Assembly (NCBI RefSeq): GCF_918797525.1
Contig: NZ_OU963893.1
Coordinates: 310,001-374,000, forward strand
Length of the DNA stretch: 64,000 bases
Source: an unidentified bacterial endosymbiont
GTDB taxonomy: Bacteria > Pseudomonadota > Gammaproteobacteria > Enterobacterales > Enterobacteriaceae
Direction: 5' to 3'
How positions within the stretch are numbered: position 1 is the first letter of the stretch; each line of letters begins with the position of its first letter. Below are positions 15,230 to 27,137 of the stretch, in pieces. The notes beneath the pieces were generated by a model, which saw nothing but the letters and a program-made list of their open reading frames with translations, was not told the DNA's origin and made no database searches. The position numbers and the translations under genes were made by a program.

Positions 15230-16363
15230 TCAACGCATTTGCGATGCTCTTCCCAGCCAGCTATCCCAGTCTTTCCAGACGGGCTGCAGCCCTTGCCCGA
15301 TCAGCGCTCGTGCCACCTCTTCCGGGCGGCGTCCATCATGCGGCGCGAATTGTTCCAGCTCCGGATGGTCATCGGCGTAACCCCCTGGCTGGGTTTTGGA
15401 AAAGGCGCTGACGTTATTGATTGCCAGCGGGATCACCCGATCGCGAAACGCCGGTGATTCCCGCGTGGAGAGGGATAATTCGACCTCCGGTGCGAGCAGA
15501 CGAAAGGCGCAGATGGTTTGTACCAGCTGGCGTTCATCCATCAGCGACGTCGGTTCAATCCCTCCTGCACAGGGGCGCAGCCGGGGAAAGGAGATCGAGT
15601 AACGGCTCTGCCAGTAGCGCTGCTGTAGCCACAAAAGATGCTCCGCCACCATGTAGCAATCCACGCGCCAGTTGTCAGACAGCCCGCTCAGCGCGCCAAG
15701 ACCGATTTTATCGATTCCGGCACGTCCCAGCCTGTCTGGCGTCTCAAGCCGAAAGTAGAAATCCTGTTTCTTCCCCTGCAGGTGGTGTCGCGCATAGGTC
15801 GCCTCGTGGTAGGTTTCCTGATAAACCATCACCCCGTCCAGCCCGAGCGTTTTAAGCTCGGCGTATTCGTCCAGCGTCAGGGGCTGCACTTCCATCTGTA
15901 ACGAGGCGAACTCACGGCGGATGGTGGGCAGGTGCTGACGGAAATAGTCCATCCCGACTTTGCTTTGATGCTCACCCGTCACCAGCAGCAGATGTTCGAA
16001 CCCCATTTCGCGGATGGCCGCACACTCGCGCGCAATTTCACCTTCATCTAGCTTCTTACGTTTGATGCGGTTGCTCATGGAAAAACCGCAGTAGGTACAG
16101 TCATTGGCGCACAGGTTAGAGAGATAGAGCGGCACGTAAAAACTCACCGTGTTGCCAAAACGCTGGCGGGTGAGGCGCTGGGCGCGCTGGGCCATCGGTT
16201 CAAGATACGCGCTGGCTGCCGGAGAGAGCAGGGCCATCATGTCCTCGCGGGTCAGGTGGCGGGCGTCAAGCGCGTGCTGTACGTCGGCTGACGTTTTGCT
16301 GTGAATGCGCAGGGCAATATCATCCCACTGTAGCTGTCGCCAGCGATCGCTAAAGGTGCTCAT
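15230..16363 (-). CDS. thiH: 2-iminoacetate synthase ThiH
   Basis: 377 residues. A radical-SAM enzyme that cleaves tyrosine to dehydroglycine (2-iminoacetate) for the thiazole ring of thiamine. The [4Fe-4S] ligands are Cys85, Cys89 and Cys92 in CANDCTYC. The C-terminal ThiH/BATS-type region is complete. The start overlaps the thiG stop by 4 bp (ATGA), indicating coupled translation. Last gene of the operon. Confidence 0.97.
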   Translation of the reverse strand: MSTFSDRWRQLQWDDIALRIHSKTSADVQHALDARHLTREDMMALLSPAASAYLEPMAQRAQRLTRQRFGNTVSFYVPLYLSNLCANDCTYCGFSMSNRIKRKKLDEGEIARECAAIREMGFEHLLLVTGEHQSKVGMDYFRQHLPTIRREFASLQMEVQPLTLDEYAELKTLGLDGVMVYQETYHEATYARHHLQGKKQDFYFRLETPDRLGRAGIDKIGLGALSGLSDNWRVDCYMVAEHLLWLQQRYWQSRYSISFPRLRPCAGGIEPTSLMDERQLVQTICAFRLLAPEVELSLSTRESPAFRDRVIPLAINNVSAFSKTQPGGYADDHPELEQFAPHDGRRPEEVARALIGQGLQPVWKDWDSWLGRASQMR

Positions 16364-17130
16364 GAAAGTACCTCCAGAAAGCCGGTCAGCGGGCTGGTGG
16401 CTTGCGCCTGAAAACTCTGTGAGCCTGGGCCTGATGCTTTCGCCAGCCTGCCTGCCTCTACCGCCAGACGAAACGCGCGGGCCATCATTACCGGGTTGTC
16501 GGCAACCGCAATCGCCGTGTTCACCAGCACTGCGTCAGCGCCCATCTCCAGCGCCTGCGTCGCATGGCTGGGCACACCAATACCGGCATCCACCACGACG
16601 GGTACGGTGGCCTGTTCGATAATGATCTCCAGCATCGCGCGGGTCTCCAGCCCCTGGTTAGAGCCGATAGGCGCGCCCAGCGGCATCACGGCCGCGCAGC
16701 CCACCTCCTCCAGTCGTTTACACAACACGGGGTCGGCACCGCAGTAAGGCAGGACGGTAAAGCCCTGCTGCACCAGCTTCTCTGCCGCTTTCAGGGTTTC
16801 GATCGGGTCGGGCAATAGCCAGCGGGCGTCCGGATGAATTTCCAGCTTCAGCCAGCGTGTACCGAGCGCCTCGCGTGCCAACTGGGCGGCGAAAATCGCC
16901 TCCTCTGCCGTTTTCGCACCGGAGGTGTTAGGTAAAAGCGTTACGCCTGTCTCCAGCAGCGGCGCCAGGATCGCATCGCTATGATGGCGCAGATCCACGC
17001 GCTTTAGCGCCAGCGTCACCAGTTGGCTACCGCTTTCACGAATGGCATCCACCATCAGCCGTGGAGAGGCGAACTTCCCGGTTCCGGTAAATAGATGTGA
17101 GTCAAAGACTTTATCGGCAATACGTAACAT
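16360..17130 (-). CDS. thiG: Thiazole synthase ThiG
   Basis: 256 residues, a TIM-barrel enzyme that joins deoxyxylulose 5-phosphate, dehydroglycine and the sulfur of ThiS-thiocarboxylate into the thiazole phosphate. The Schiff-base lysine is Lys95 in WLKLEIHPD. Phosphate-binding glycine motifs near the C-terminal end ([24 protein letters not shown]) are present. It abuts thiS and overlaps thiH by 4 bp. Confidence 0.97.
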   Translation of the reverse strand: MLRIADKVFDSHLFTGTGKFASPRLMVDAIRESGSQLVTLALKRVDLRHHSDAILAPLLETGVTLLPNTSGAKTAEEAIFAAQLAREALGTRWLKLEIHPDARWLLPDPIETLKAAEKLVQQGFTVLPYCGADPVLCKRLEEVGCAAVMPLGAPIGSNQGLETRAMLEIIIEQATVPVVVDAGIGVPSHATQALEMGADAVLVNTAIAVADNPVMMARAFRLAVEAGRLAKASGPGSQSFQAQATSPLTGFLEVLS

Positions 17131-17331
17131 TCATCCCCCTGCGATAACCTGAAACAGCAGGATCTGATCGCCTTCGCTGACCTGCTGACGATCCCACCGT
17201 TCGCGCGGCAGGATGTGTTGATTAAGCGCCAGCGCCATTCCCGGCTTGAGCTGACGTAGCGTGTCGAGCAGTGCGGCAACGCTGAGGCCCTCATCGCACT
17301 GTATTGGTTCATCGTTAAACAGAATGCGCAT
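17131..17331 (-). CDS. thiS: Sulfur carrier protein ThiS
   Basis: 66 residues, a ubiquitin-fold sulfur carrier ending in the required Gly-Gly. ThiF adenylates this C-terminus, and it is then converted to a thiocarboxylate that feeds ThiG. The start [11 protein letters not shown] is chosen because it gives the family length; upstream in-frame ATG codons lie deep inside thiF. It overlaps the end of thiF by 17 bp and its stop is immediately followed by the thiG ATG. Confidence 0.95.
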   Translation of the reverse strand: MRILFNDEPIQCDEGLSVAALLDTLRQLKPGMALALNQHILPRERWDRQQVSEGDQILLFQVIAGG

Positions 17332-18070
17332 CGCATCCTCCGCATACCGGGCAGTGGCTGGCGCGATGCAGCGCCAGGTGTCGCCAGCTGCCAGAGCGGG
17401 CGTCAAACAGGCGCAGGGTATTACGCTGAGTCTCCATCCCGCTGAGCAACGTGATGGTTTCCAGCGCTTGCAGGGTGCCCATCATCCCTACCACGGGGCC
17501 AGGAATGCCCGCCGTGCGACAGTTGCGCTCTGGCTCGGCATTATCTGGCCACAGACAGCGATAGCAACCTTGTGCCCAGGGCGGCGTCAGAACCATCATC
17601 TGCCCGCCAAACCCGACCGCACTGGCGGTAATCAGTGGCGTATTCTGCGCGACACAGGCGGCGTTGATGGCCTGTCGCGTTGCCATATTGTCAGTGCAAT
17701 CCAGCACCACGTCGGCAAGCGCGACTTCACGCTGCAGGTCTTCGCCACTCAGTCGCGCCTGTCGTGCTATCAGTTCAATATCCGGATTTAGCTGATGCAG
17801 CCGCTGGCGAGCGATCAGTGCTTTAGGCTGGTTGATATCTTCGGTAGTAAAGAGGATTTGCCGCTGCAGGTTACTGATGTGCACCTTGTCGTCATCGGCC
17901 AGCACCAGCGTGCCGATGCCGGCACCTGCCAGATACAGCGCGGCAGGCGCGCCCAGCCCGCCGAGTCCGACAATGAGCACCCGGCTGGCGAGCAGCTTTT
18001 GCTGTCCCTCGATGGCGATATCCTCCAGCAGGATCTGGCGGCTGTAGCGCATAAAATCACGGTCATTCAT
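17315..18070 (-). CDS. thiF: ThiS adenylyltransferase ThiF
   Basis: 251 residues. E1-like enzyme that activates the C-terminus of ThiS with ATP. The nucleotide-binding loop [14 protein letters not shown] starts at about residue 31. Zinc ligands Cys169, Cys172, Cys240 and Cys243, and the conserved Cys184, are all present. Overlaps thiE by 8 bp and thiS by 17 bp. Confidence 0.96.
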   Translation of the reverse strand: MNDRDFMRYSRQILLEDIAIEGQQKLLASRVLIVGLGGLGAPAALYLAGAGIGTLVLADDDKVHISNLQRQILFTTEDINQPKALIARQRLHQLNPDIELIARQARLSGEDLQREVALADVVLDCTDNMATRQAINAACVAQNTPLITASAVGFGGQMMVLTPPWAQGCYRCLWPDNAEPERNCRTAGIPGPVVGMMGTLQALETITLLSGMETQRNTLRLFDARSGSWRHLALHRASHCPVCGGCDAHSV

Positions 18071-18697
18071 CGCCTGCTCCTGCCAGCCTTAAAAGCTGTG
18101 CGGTGGCGGCCTGCCAGTCTGCCGCCTGGGTGATGGCGCTGACGACGGCGATACTGCCGACACCGGTCTCCAGCACCGTAGGGGCGCGTTCAAGGCTAAT
18201 TCCGCCAATGGCGACGGTGGGGTAATTTCCAAGTCGTTTAACGTGACTTGCCAGCTGTATTAACCCCTGAGGTGCGGACGGCATTTGCTTGGTTTGCGTC
18301 GGGAAGACGTGGCCGAGGGCGACGTAGGAGGGGCGAGCCGCCCGCGCCACGTCGATCTCTCTATTGTCGTGCGTTGAAACGCCCAAACGCAGACCCGCTT
18401 CGCGGATAGCATCCAGATCCGTCGTCTCAAGATCTTCCTGGCCCAGATGTACGCCGTAAGCCTGGTGCTTAACCGCCAGCCGCCAGTAGTCGTTGATAAA
18501 CAGACGAGCACCGTAACGACGACCCAGCGCAATGGCGGCGATCACATCGGCCTCCACCTCTTCCTCGCGTTTATCCTTGATGCGTAGCTGGATTGTTCGA
18601 ACGCCGGCCTCCAGCAGACGTTCTATCCACGTCACGCTCTCCACGACTGGGTAAAGCCCTAAACGAAAGGGGACGGAAGGGAAATTGGGCTGGTACA

Positions 18698-18698
<1 letters not shown>
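18063..18698 (-). CDS. thiE: Thiamine-phosphate synthase ThiE
   Basis: 211 residues, TIM barrel. Couples HMP pyrophosphate with thiazole phosphate to give thiamine monophosphate. Substrate and phosphate-binding segments [26 protein letters not shown] and PTVAIGGI are all present. Its ATG shares one base with the thiC stop (TAATG), and a strong AGGAGG site lies just upstream within thiC. Confidence 0.96.
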
Positions 18699-20833
<2,135 letters not shown>

Positions 20834-20834
20834 C

Positions 20835-21332
20835 TCAAGCGGGCCACGCAATGTTCTCTTCGCCGCTGAGAGGCAGATTGTTATCCAGCGCGAGGGCGAT
20901 CAGCTTGTCTTCCAGCGTGAATCGCTCTTCCAGCGCTTCGCCAAGGCCGGAAAGCGCTTGCTGAAACTCGAGATAATTATCGTGATCGATAGCGTTCTCA
21001 AGAGAGGAATCGTAGTAATCCATAATCAGTTGGGTATTGGTTTCCAGCAACGGATAGAGCTTACTTGCCGCTAAATAAGGAGGAGTCCCTTCCATTTCGC
21101 GGATAATGCGTTCATAAATATTGAAATGGCCGTCGGACAGATAATCGACCAGGCTTTGACAAAAATCATCCAGCGCCTTTTCATTCAGCCGCATCCAGGA
21201 TTCTTTGCCAGGCTTAAGACCGACCAGATTGTAATACGCCACGAGCAGATGCTTGCGTACATGTAGCCAGCGATCCACCAGTTTGTTACTGCCTCCAACG
21301 CGCTCAGTCAGATTTTCTAGCTGGTTTAACAT
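20835..21332 (-). CDS. rsd: Regulator of sigma D (anti-sigma-70 factor Rsd)
   Basis: 165 residues starting MLNQLENLTERVGGSNKLVD. The start is preceded by ATGGAGTCGAAC, with GGAG at good spacing; an ATG 12 bp upstream lies within that site. Rsd is a stationary-phase helical protein that sequesters sigma-70 by binding region 4. In E. coli it also stimulates SpoT hydrolase with HPr. Divergent from nudC. Confidence 0.94.
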   Translation of the reverse strand: MLNQLENLTERVGGSNKLVDRWLHVRKHLLVAYYNLVGLKPGKESWMRLNEKALDDFCQSLVDYLSDGHFNIYERIIREMEGTPPYLAASKLYPLLETNTQLIMDYYDSSLENAIDHDNYLEFQQALSGLGEALEERFTLEDKLIALALDNNLPLSGEENIAWPA

Positions 21333-21427
21333 GTTCGACTCCATAAGGTTTAGAATTGAATCTGCTTACCCAAAATGTAACCACAATGCTAACAACATGT
21401 CAGTGAAGCGAAGGTAGTGCAATAGAT

Positions 21428-22201
21428 ATGGATCGTATTATTGAAAAATCAGATCTGGGTTGGTGGTTAGTCAGCCACGAACAAAAAATATGGCTGCCCG
21501 GCGGGGAGATACCCCATGGCGCGGCAGAGAAATTCGATCTTATGGGAGTATCCGCGCTGAAGATCGGCGAGTGGCAGGGCGATCCCGTATGGTTAGTTCA
21601 GCAGCCTCGCCGCCACGATATGGGATCCGTTCGTCAGGTGCTGGATCATGATGTGGGGCTGTTCCAGCTGGCCGGTCGCGGCGTGCAACTGGCAGAGTTT
21701 TATCGCTCACATAAATACTGCGGCTACTGCGGGCACACCATGCACCCGAGCAAAACCGAATGGGCCATGCTCTGCAACCACTGCCGTGAACGATATTACC
21801 CGCAAATTGCGCCGTGCATTATCGTGGCTATCCGGCGCGAGAATTCCATTCTGCTGGCGCAGCATACCCGGCATCGCAACGGCGTGCATACCGTCCTCGC
21901 CGGATTCGTTGAGGTGGGCGAAACGCTGGAACAGGCGGTGGCACGCGAGGTGATGGAAGAGAGCAGCATCAGGGTGAAGAATCTACGCTATGTGACTTCT
22001 CAGCCCTGGCCCTTTCCGATGTCGCTGATGACCGCCTTCATGGCCGATTACGACAGCGGCGAGATTGTCATCGACCCGAAAGAACTGCTGGAAGCGAACT
22101 GGTATCGTTACGATGATTTACCGCTGTTACCGCCGCCCGGAACCGTGGCGCGTCGGCTGATAGAAGATACCGTGGCAATGTGTCGGGCCGATGATGAGTG
22201 A
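21428..22201 (+). CDS. nudC: NAD+ diphosphatase / NAD-capped RNA decapping hydrolase NudC
   Basis: 257 residues. Zinc ligands Cys98, Cys101, Cys116 and Cys119 sit before the Nudix fold. The Nudix box runs from Gly159 with Glu165, Arg173, Glu174, Glu177 and Glu178 all present. The NADH-type signature SQPWPFPMS follows. It hydrolyses NAD(H) to NMN and AMP and removes 5'-NAD caps from RNA. 40 bp upstream of hemE on the same strand. Confidence 0.97.
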   Translation: MDRIIEKSDLGWWLVSHEQKIWLPGGEIPHGAAEKFDLMGVSALKIGEWQGDPVWLVQQPRRHDMGSVRQVLDHDVGLFQLAGRGVQLAEFYRSHKYCGYCGHTMHPSKTEWAMLCNHCRERYYPQIAPCIIVAIRRENSILLAQHTRHRNGVHTVLAGFVEVGETLEQAVAREVMEESSIRVKNLRYVTSQPWPFPMSLMTAFMADYDSGEIVIDPKELLEANWYRYDDLPLLPPPGTVARRLIEDTVAMCRADDE

Positions 22202-22241
22202 CATGTTACACTGAGGCCATGACGCTTAAGGAACTGCAAAA

Positions 22242-23306
22242 ATGACCGAACTGAAGAACGATCGTTATCTGCGTGCGCTGCTGCGCCAGCCCGTTGATAT
22301 CACCCCGGTGTGGATGATGCGCCAGGCGGGGCGCTATCTGCCAGAGTACAAAGCCACGCGCGCCGTGGCTGGGAATTTTATGTCGCTGTGCAAGAATGCC
22401 GAGCTGGCTTGCGAAGTGACGCTCCAGCCGCTGCGCCGCTTCCCGCTCGATGCCGCCATTCTCTTTTCGGACATTTTGACCATCCCGGATGCGATGGGCC
22501 TTGGACTTTATTTCGAAACTGGCGAAGGTCCGCGCTTTACATCGCCCATCAAGCGCAAAGCCGACGTCGATAAGCTGCCTATTCCCGATCCTGAAGGCGA
22601 ACTGGGTTACGTGATGAATGCGGTGCGCACCATTCGCCGTGAGCTGAAGGGCGACGTGCCGCTGATTGGCTTCTCCGGCAGCCCGTGGACGCTGGCGACC
22701 TACATGGTGGAAGGCAGCAGCAGCAAAGCTTTTACCGTGATCAAAAAGATGATGTACGCCGAGCCGCAGGTCCTGCATGCGTTGCTCGATAAGCTGGCGA
22801 AGAGCGTGACGCTCTATCTCAACGCGCAGATCAAGGCGGGCGCGCAGTCGGTGATGATTTTCGATACCTGGGGCGGCGTGCTGACCGGGCGTGATTATCA
22901 GCAGTTCTCGCTGTACTACATGCATAAAATTGTCGATGGTCTGTTGCGTGAAAACGAAGGCCGTCGTGTACCGGTGACGCTGTTTACCAAAGGCGGCGGT
23001 CAGTGGCTGGAAGCGTTAGCCACAACCGGTTGTGACGCGCTGGGACTCGACTGGACGACCGATATTGCCGACGCGCGCCGTCGCGTAGGCGACAAAGTGG
23101 CGCTACAGGGGAATATGGATCCCTCCATGCTTTACGCGCACCCCGCACGTATCGAAGAAGAGGTGGCAACGATTCTCGCAGGCTTCGGCCAGGGGGAAGG
23201 GCACGTTTTCAATCTCGGCCACGGTATTCATCAGGATGTACCGCCAGAACACGCTGGCGCGTTTGTGGAGGCGGTGCACCGACTTTCTGCGCAATATCAC
23301 AATTAA
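22242..23306 (+). CDS. hemE: Uroporphyrinogen decarboxylase
   Basis: 354 residues. Converts uroporphyrinogen III to coproporphyrinogen III in heme synthesis. The N-terminal signature [15 protein letters not shown] contains the substrate-binding arginines. A second signature, [16 protein letters not shown], is also present. AAGGA lies 8 bases before the ATG. Followed closely by nfi. Confidence 0.98.
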   Translation: MTELKNDRYLRALLRQPVDITPVWMMRQAGRYLPEYKATRAVAGNFMSLCKNAELACEVTLQPLRRFPLDAAILFSDILTIPDAMGLGLYFETGEGPRFTSPIKRKADVDKLPIPDPEGELGYVMNAVRTIRRELKGDVPLIGFSGSPWTLATYMVEGSSSKAFTVIKKMMYAEPQVLHALLDKLAKSVTLYLNAQIKAGAQSVMIFDTWGGVLTGRDYQQFSLYYMHKIVDGLLRENEGRRVPVTLFTKGGGQWLEALATTGCDALGLDWTTDIADARRRVGDKVALQGNMDPSMLYAHPARIEEEVATILAGFGQGEGHVFNLGHGIHQDVPPEHAGAFVEAVHRLSAQYHN

Positions 23307-23315
23307 GGAGTGGTT

Positions 23316-23987
23316 ATGGATCTCGCGTCATTACGCGCTCAACAGATAGAACTGGCTTCATCAGTGGTCCGTGAGGATCGTCTGGATAAAGACCCGCCGC
23401 AGTTTATTGGCGGGGCAGACGTGGGGTTTGAGCAGGGCGGTGAAGTGACGCGAGCGGCAATGGTGATACTGAAGTATCCCTCGCTTGAGCTGGTAGAGTA
23501 CAAGGTGGCACGTATCGCCACCACTATGCCCTATATTCCAGGCTTTCTCTCCTTTCGCGAATATCCCGCGCTGCTGGCTGCGTGGGAGCAACTCTCGCAA
23601 AAACCTGACCTGCTGTTCGTTGATGGACACGGTATTTCCCATCCGCGCCGTTTAGGCGTGGCCAGCCACTTTGGCCTGCTGGTAGATGTGCCGACGATTG
23701 GCGTAGCCAAAAAACGGTTGTGCGGCGCGTTTGAGCCGCTTTCCGCCGAGCCGGGCGCCCTGGCGCCGCTCATTGATAAAGGTGAACAACTGGCGTGGGT
23801 CTGGCGCAGCAAAACGCGCTGTAACCCGCTGTTTATCGCCACCGGGCATCGGGTCAGTATGGATAGCGCGCTGTCCTGGGTACAACAGTGCACAAAAGGC
23901 TACCGTTTACCGGAGCCGACGCGCTGGGCTGACGCCGTTGCGTCGTCGCGTCCGGCATTTGTTCGTTGGCAGGAAATTCACCCCTGA
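23316..23987 (+). CDS. nfi: Endonuclease V
   Basis: 223 residues from [24 protein letters not shown] two codons upstream is rejected because AAGGAG (23305-23310) is placed 5 bases before this ATG. The enzyme cuts DNA on the 3' side of deoxyinosine. Candidate catalytic acids are Asp35 (GADVGF), Glu82 (SFREYP) and Asp103 (FVDGHG). The stop of hemE is 9 bp upstream, so the two are probably co-transcribed. Confidence 0.96.
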   Translation: MDLASLRAQQIELASSVVREDRLDKDPPQFIGGADVGFEQGGEVTRAAMVILKYPSLELVEYKVARIATTMPYIPGFLSFREYPALLAAWEQLSQKPDLLFVDGHGISHPRRLGVASHFGLLVDVPTIGVAKKRLCGAFEPLSAEPGALAPLIDKGEQLAWVWRSKTRCNPLFIATGHRVSMDSALSWVQQCTKGYRLPEPTRWADAVASSRPAFVRWQEIHP

Positions 23988-24028
23988 TTCAGGTAAACTG
24001 CGGCTAATTTTCGATTCGAGATACCAAC

Positions 24029-24619
24029 ATGTTACAAAACCCGATTCATCTGCGCCTTGAGAAGCTGGAAAGCTGGCAGCACGTCACCTTCATGGCTTGC
24101 CTGTGTGAGCGCATGTACCCCAATTATGCCGCGTTCTGCAAGCAGACGGCGTTTGGCGAAGGCCAGATCTATCGCCGGATTCTGGATCTGATCTGGGAAA
24201 CGCTGACGGTCAAAGATGCAAAGGTTAACTTCGACTCCCAACTGGAGAAACTTGAAGAGGCCATTCCGGCCGCGGATGATTACGACCTGTATGGTGTCTA
24301 CCCGGCGATCGATGCCTGTGTGGCGTTAAGCGAGCTGATTCACTCCCGTCTGAGCGGCGAAACCCTCGAGCATGCCATTGAAGTCAGTAAGGCATCCATT
24401 ACGACCGTGGCGATGCTGGAAATGACCCAGCAAGGTCGTGAAATGACCGACGAAGAGCTGCGGGTTAATCCGGCTGTTGAGCAAGAATGGGACATCCAGT
24501 GGGAGATCTTCCGCCTGCTGGCAGAGTGTGAAGAACGCGATATCGAACTGATAAAAGGGCTGCGTGCGGACTTACGCGAGGCCGCTGAAAGCAATATCGG
24601 TATAATTTTTAATCAATGA
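24029..24619 (+). CDS. yjaG: DUF416 family protein YjaG
   Basis: 196 residues. Matches the conserved enterobacterial YjaG (DUF416), a soluble, mostly helical protein of unknown function. No signal peptide or membrane segment. It sits 41 bp after nfi on the same strand and before hupA. Confidence 0.92.
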   Translation: MLQNPIHLRLEKLESWQHVTFMACLCERMYPNYAAFCKQTAFGEGQIYRRILDLIWETLTVKDAKVNFDSQLEKLEEAIPAADDYDLYGVYPAIDACVALSELIHSRLSGETLEHAIEVSKASITTVAMLEMTQQGREMTDEELRVNPAVEQEWDIQWEIFRLLAECEERDIELIKGLRADLREAAESNIGIIFNQ

Positions 24620-24673
24620 GACAACAAAACGTGATTTAACGCCTGTTTTGTCGCACCTCGACTCTTCCCTTCT

Positions 24674-24702
24674 GCCCCCCGTCTGGTCTACATTTGGGGG
24701 GC
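24674..24702 (+). other. GC-rich hairpin in the yjaG-hupA spacer
   Basis: GCCCCCC and GGGGGGC form a 7-bp stem around a 15-base loop. On the plus strand it is followed by seven A rather than T, so it is not a standard terminator for yjaG. It could be part of the hupA control region. Confidence 0.45.
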
Positions 24703-24805
24703 GAAAAAAAGTGGCTATCGGTGCGTGTATGCAGGAGAGTGCTTTTTTGGCATTTTCGTCGCACTCGATGCTTAGCAAGCGATAAACACATTGAAAGGAT
24801 AACTT

Positions 24806-25078
24806 ATGAACAAGACTCAACTGATTGATGTAATTGCGGACAAGGCTGATCTGTCTAAAGTGCAGGCTAAAGCTGCTCTGGAATCTACCCTGGCTGCTAT
24901 TACTGAGTCTCTGAAAGAAGGCGATGCTGTACAACTGGTTGGTTTCGGAACCTTCAAAGTGAACCACCGCGCTGAGCGTACTGGCCGCAACCCGCAGACC
25001 GGTAAAGAAATCAAAATTGCCGCAGCTAACGTGCCGGCATTTGTTTCTGGTAAAGCACTGAAAGACGCAGTTAAGTAA
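24806..25078 (+). CDS. hupA: DNA-binding protein HU-alpha
   Basis: 90 residues, complete. HU is an abundant nucleoid protein that bends DNA without sequence preference. The DNA-binding arm carries the conserved [12 protein letters not shown] with the intercalating proline. GAAAGGA precedes the ATG. It has its own upstream region of about 190 bp, and yjaH starts 5 bp downstream. Confidence 0.98.
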   Translation: MNKTQLIDVIADKADLSKVQAKAALESTLAAITESLKEGDAVQLVGFGTFKVNHRAERTGRNPQTGKEIKIAAANVPAFVSGKALKDAVK

Positions 25079-25083
25079 GACGC

Positions 25084-25782
25084 GTGGCAGTGAAAAGTTT
25101 TAACGAAGGGGCGGCAACGCCCCTTTTGTCTGTCTGGCGTGGAACACTCGCGCTGGCAGGCACGCTGTTGCTTTCCGCCTGTAGCCACGACGCTTCTCTG
25201 CCCCCTTTTACCGCCAGCGGCTACGCAGATGACCAGGGTGCGGTGAGGATCTGGCGCAAAGATTCCGACGGTGAAGTGCATCTGCTCTCCGCTTTTAGTC
25301 CGTGGCATAACGGCAATACGTCCACCGCAGAGTATCGCTGGCAGGGAAATGACCTGTCGCTGATCGAACTGAATATCTATAGCAAGACCCCCGAACATGT
25401 GAAAGTGCGTTTTGATGATCATGGCGAGCTGAGCTTTATGCAGCGCGAAGTTAGCGGTCAAAAACAGCAGCTTTCCAGCGATCAAATCGCCCTGTATCGT
25501 TACCGTGCTGAACAAATTCGCCAGACCAGCGACGCGCTGCGTCAGGGACGCGTTGTGCTGCGCCAGGGGCGCTGGCATGCCGATGGTACGGTCACTACCT
25601 GTGAAGGGCTGACAACGAAGCCTGACCTTGAATCCTGGGCGACCGAACATGTTCAGCGTCGTCAGCGTCATTCATCAATGGAAGTGAGTGTGGCGTGGCT
25701 TGAAGCGCCGGAAGGCTCTCAGCTACTGCTGGTGGCGAACGAAGATTTCTGCACCTGGCAGCCGAAAGAAAAAACTTTCTGA
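25084..25782 (+). CDS. yjaH: Putative lipoprotein YjaH (DUF1481)
   Basis: 232 residues from a GTG, 5 bp after hupA; a second GTG two codons later is equally possible. The N-terminus has a hydrophobic segment ending in the lipobox LSAC, with Cys33 as the lipidated residue. The rest is a DUF1481 domain of unknown function, presumably periplasmic. In E. coli K-12 zraPSR follows; here purD follows directly in the convergent direction. Confidence 0.88.
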   Translation: MAVKSFNEGAATPLLSVWRGTLALAGTLLLSACSHDASLPPFTASGYADDQGAVRIWRKDSDGEVHLLSAFSPWHNGNTSTAEYRWQGNDLSLIELNIYSKTPEHVKVRFDDHGELSFMQREVSGQKQQLSSDQIALYRYRAEQIRQTSDALRQGRVVLRQGRWHADGTVTTCEGLTTKPDLESWATEHVQRRQRHSSMEVSVAWLEAPEGSQLLLVANEDFCTWQPKEKTF

Positions 25783-25788
25783 TTTACG

Positions 25789-25827
25789 TCCCCTCTCCCT
25801 TGAGGGAGAGGGCTAAAGTGAGGGGGA
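25789..25827 (+). repeat. Palindromic intergenic repeat, copy 1
   Basis: CCCTCTCCCT and AGGGAGAGGG form a hairpin, followed by CTAAAGTGAGGGGGAA. The same organisation in the same orientation recurs at 38735-38776. It looks like a dispersed REP-like element common in Enterobacter and Klebsiella intergenic regions (from memory). It lies between the convergent genes yjaH and purD, where it may act as a transcript end. Confidence 0.75.
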
Positions 25828-25829
25828 AA

Positions 25830-27122
25830 TTACTCCTCCTGCTCCCGCGCAATCGCGCGATAACCAATATCCTGACGGCTAAAGCTGCCGTTCCAGTGAA
25901 TATCCGCCATCAGCGCGTAGGCACGCTTCTGTGCTTCTGCCACGGTATGACCCAGCGCCGTGGCACACAGCACGCGACCGCCGTTGGTGAGTACGCGATC
26001 GTCGTCTGACAGCGTCGTACCGGCGTGGAACACCTTCGTGCCGTCAATTCCTTCCAGCGGCAGGCCGTGGATTTCGTCACCGGTAGTGTAGTTGCCGGGA
26101 TAACCGCCCGCAGCAATCACTACCCCGAGAGAAGCACGTTCATCCCACTCGGAGGTTTTTTTATTCAGTTTGCCTTCACAGGCCGAAAGGCAGAGATCGA
26201 CCAGGTCTGATTTCATGCGCAGCATGATCGGCTGCGTTTCCGGATCGCCAAAGCGGCAGTTGAATTCAATCACCTTCGGGTTGCCCTGCTTGTCGATCAT
26301 CAGGCCTGCATAGAGGAAACCGGTGTAAGTATTGCCTTCCGCTGCCATGCCTTTTACGGTTGGCCAGATGATACGGTCCATGGTGCGCTGATGGACTTCA
26401 TCAGTGACTACCGGAGCAGGGGAGTAGGCACCCATCCCACCGGTGTTCGGGCCGGTATCGCCATTGCCCACGCGTTTGTGATCCTGGCTGGTGGCCATCG
26501 GTAGCACATGCTCGCCGTCGACCATCACGATAAAGCTCGCCTCTTCGCCGTCGAGGAACTCTTCAATCACGATGCGGTGGCCCGCATCGCCGAAAGCGTT
26601 GCCCGCCAGCATATCCTGAACCGCGGCTTCCGCTTCTTCGAGCGTCATCGCGACGATAACCCCTTTACCGGCTGCCAGACCGTCGGCCTTGATAACAATC
26701 GGCGCGCCTTTTTCACGTAAATAGGCGAGGGCTGGCTCTACGTCAATGAAGTTCTGATATTCCGCCGTCGGGATGTTATGACGCGCGAGGAAATCTTTGG
26801 TGAAAGCTTTGGAGCCTTCAAGCTGCGCGGCGCCTTCTGTTGGCCCGAAGATTGTCAGGCCTGCGGCGCGGAAGGCATCAACGACGCCAATCACCAGCGG
26901 CGCTTCCGGGCCGACGATGGTCAGATCGATTTTCTCACTCTGGGCAAAGCTCAGCAGTGCCGGGATATCGGTGACGCCGATAGCGACGTTCTGCAGTGTG
27001 GGTTCCAGGGCAGTTCCAGCATTACCCGGCGCCACAAAGACGGTTTTGACCTGCGGCGACTGCGCCGCTTTCCACGCCAGAGCGTGCTCGCGCCCGCCGT
27101 TACCAATCACTAGTACTTTCAT
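25830..27122 (-). CDS. purD: Phosphoribosylamine-glycine ligase
   Basis: 430 residues. ATP-grasp enzyme that makes glycinamide ribonucleotide, second step of purine synthesis. The N-terminal MKVLVIGNGGREHALAWK nucleotide-fold motif and the ATP-grasp core (IVIKADGLAAGKGVIVA; EFNCRFGDPETQ) are intact. AGGGAGC precedes the ATG by 5 bases. It lies 15 bp after purH in the purHD operon, whose end is at the palindromic repeat. Confidence 0.97.
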   Translation of the reverse strand: MKVLVIGNGGREHALAWKAAQSPQVKTVFVAPGNAGTALEPTLQNVAIGVTDIPALLSFAQSEKIDLTIVGPEAPLVIGVVDAFRAAGLTIFGPTEGAAQLEGSKAFTKDFLARHNIPTAEYQNFIDVEPALAYLREKGAPIVIKADGLAAGKGVIVAMTLEEAEAAVQDMLAGNAFGDAGHRIVIEEFLDGEEASFIVMVDGEHVLPMATSQDHKRVGNGDTGPNTGGMGAYSPAPVVTDEVHQRTMDRIIWPTVKGMAAEGNTYTGFLYAGLMIDKQGNPKVIEFNCRFGDPETQPIMLRMKSDLVDLCLSACEGKLNKKTSEWDERASLGVVIAAGGYPGNYTTGDEIHGLPLEGIDGTKVFHAGTTLSDDDRVLTNGGRVLCATALGHTVAEAQKRAYALMADIHWNGSFSRQDIGYRAIAREQEE

Positions 27123-27137
27123 TTTCTGCTCCCTGAA

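Noticed and set aside
22206..22925. A 239-codon open frame opposite hemE
   Set aside because: Lies entirely antisense to a certain gene, and has no recognisable domain.
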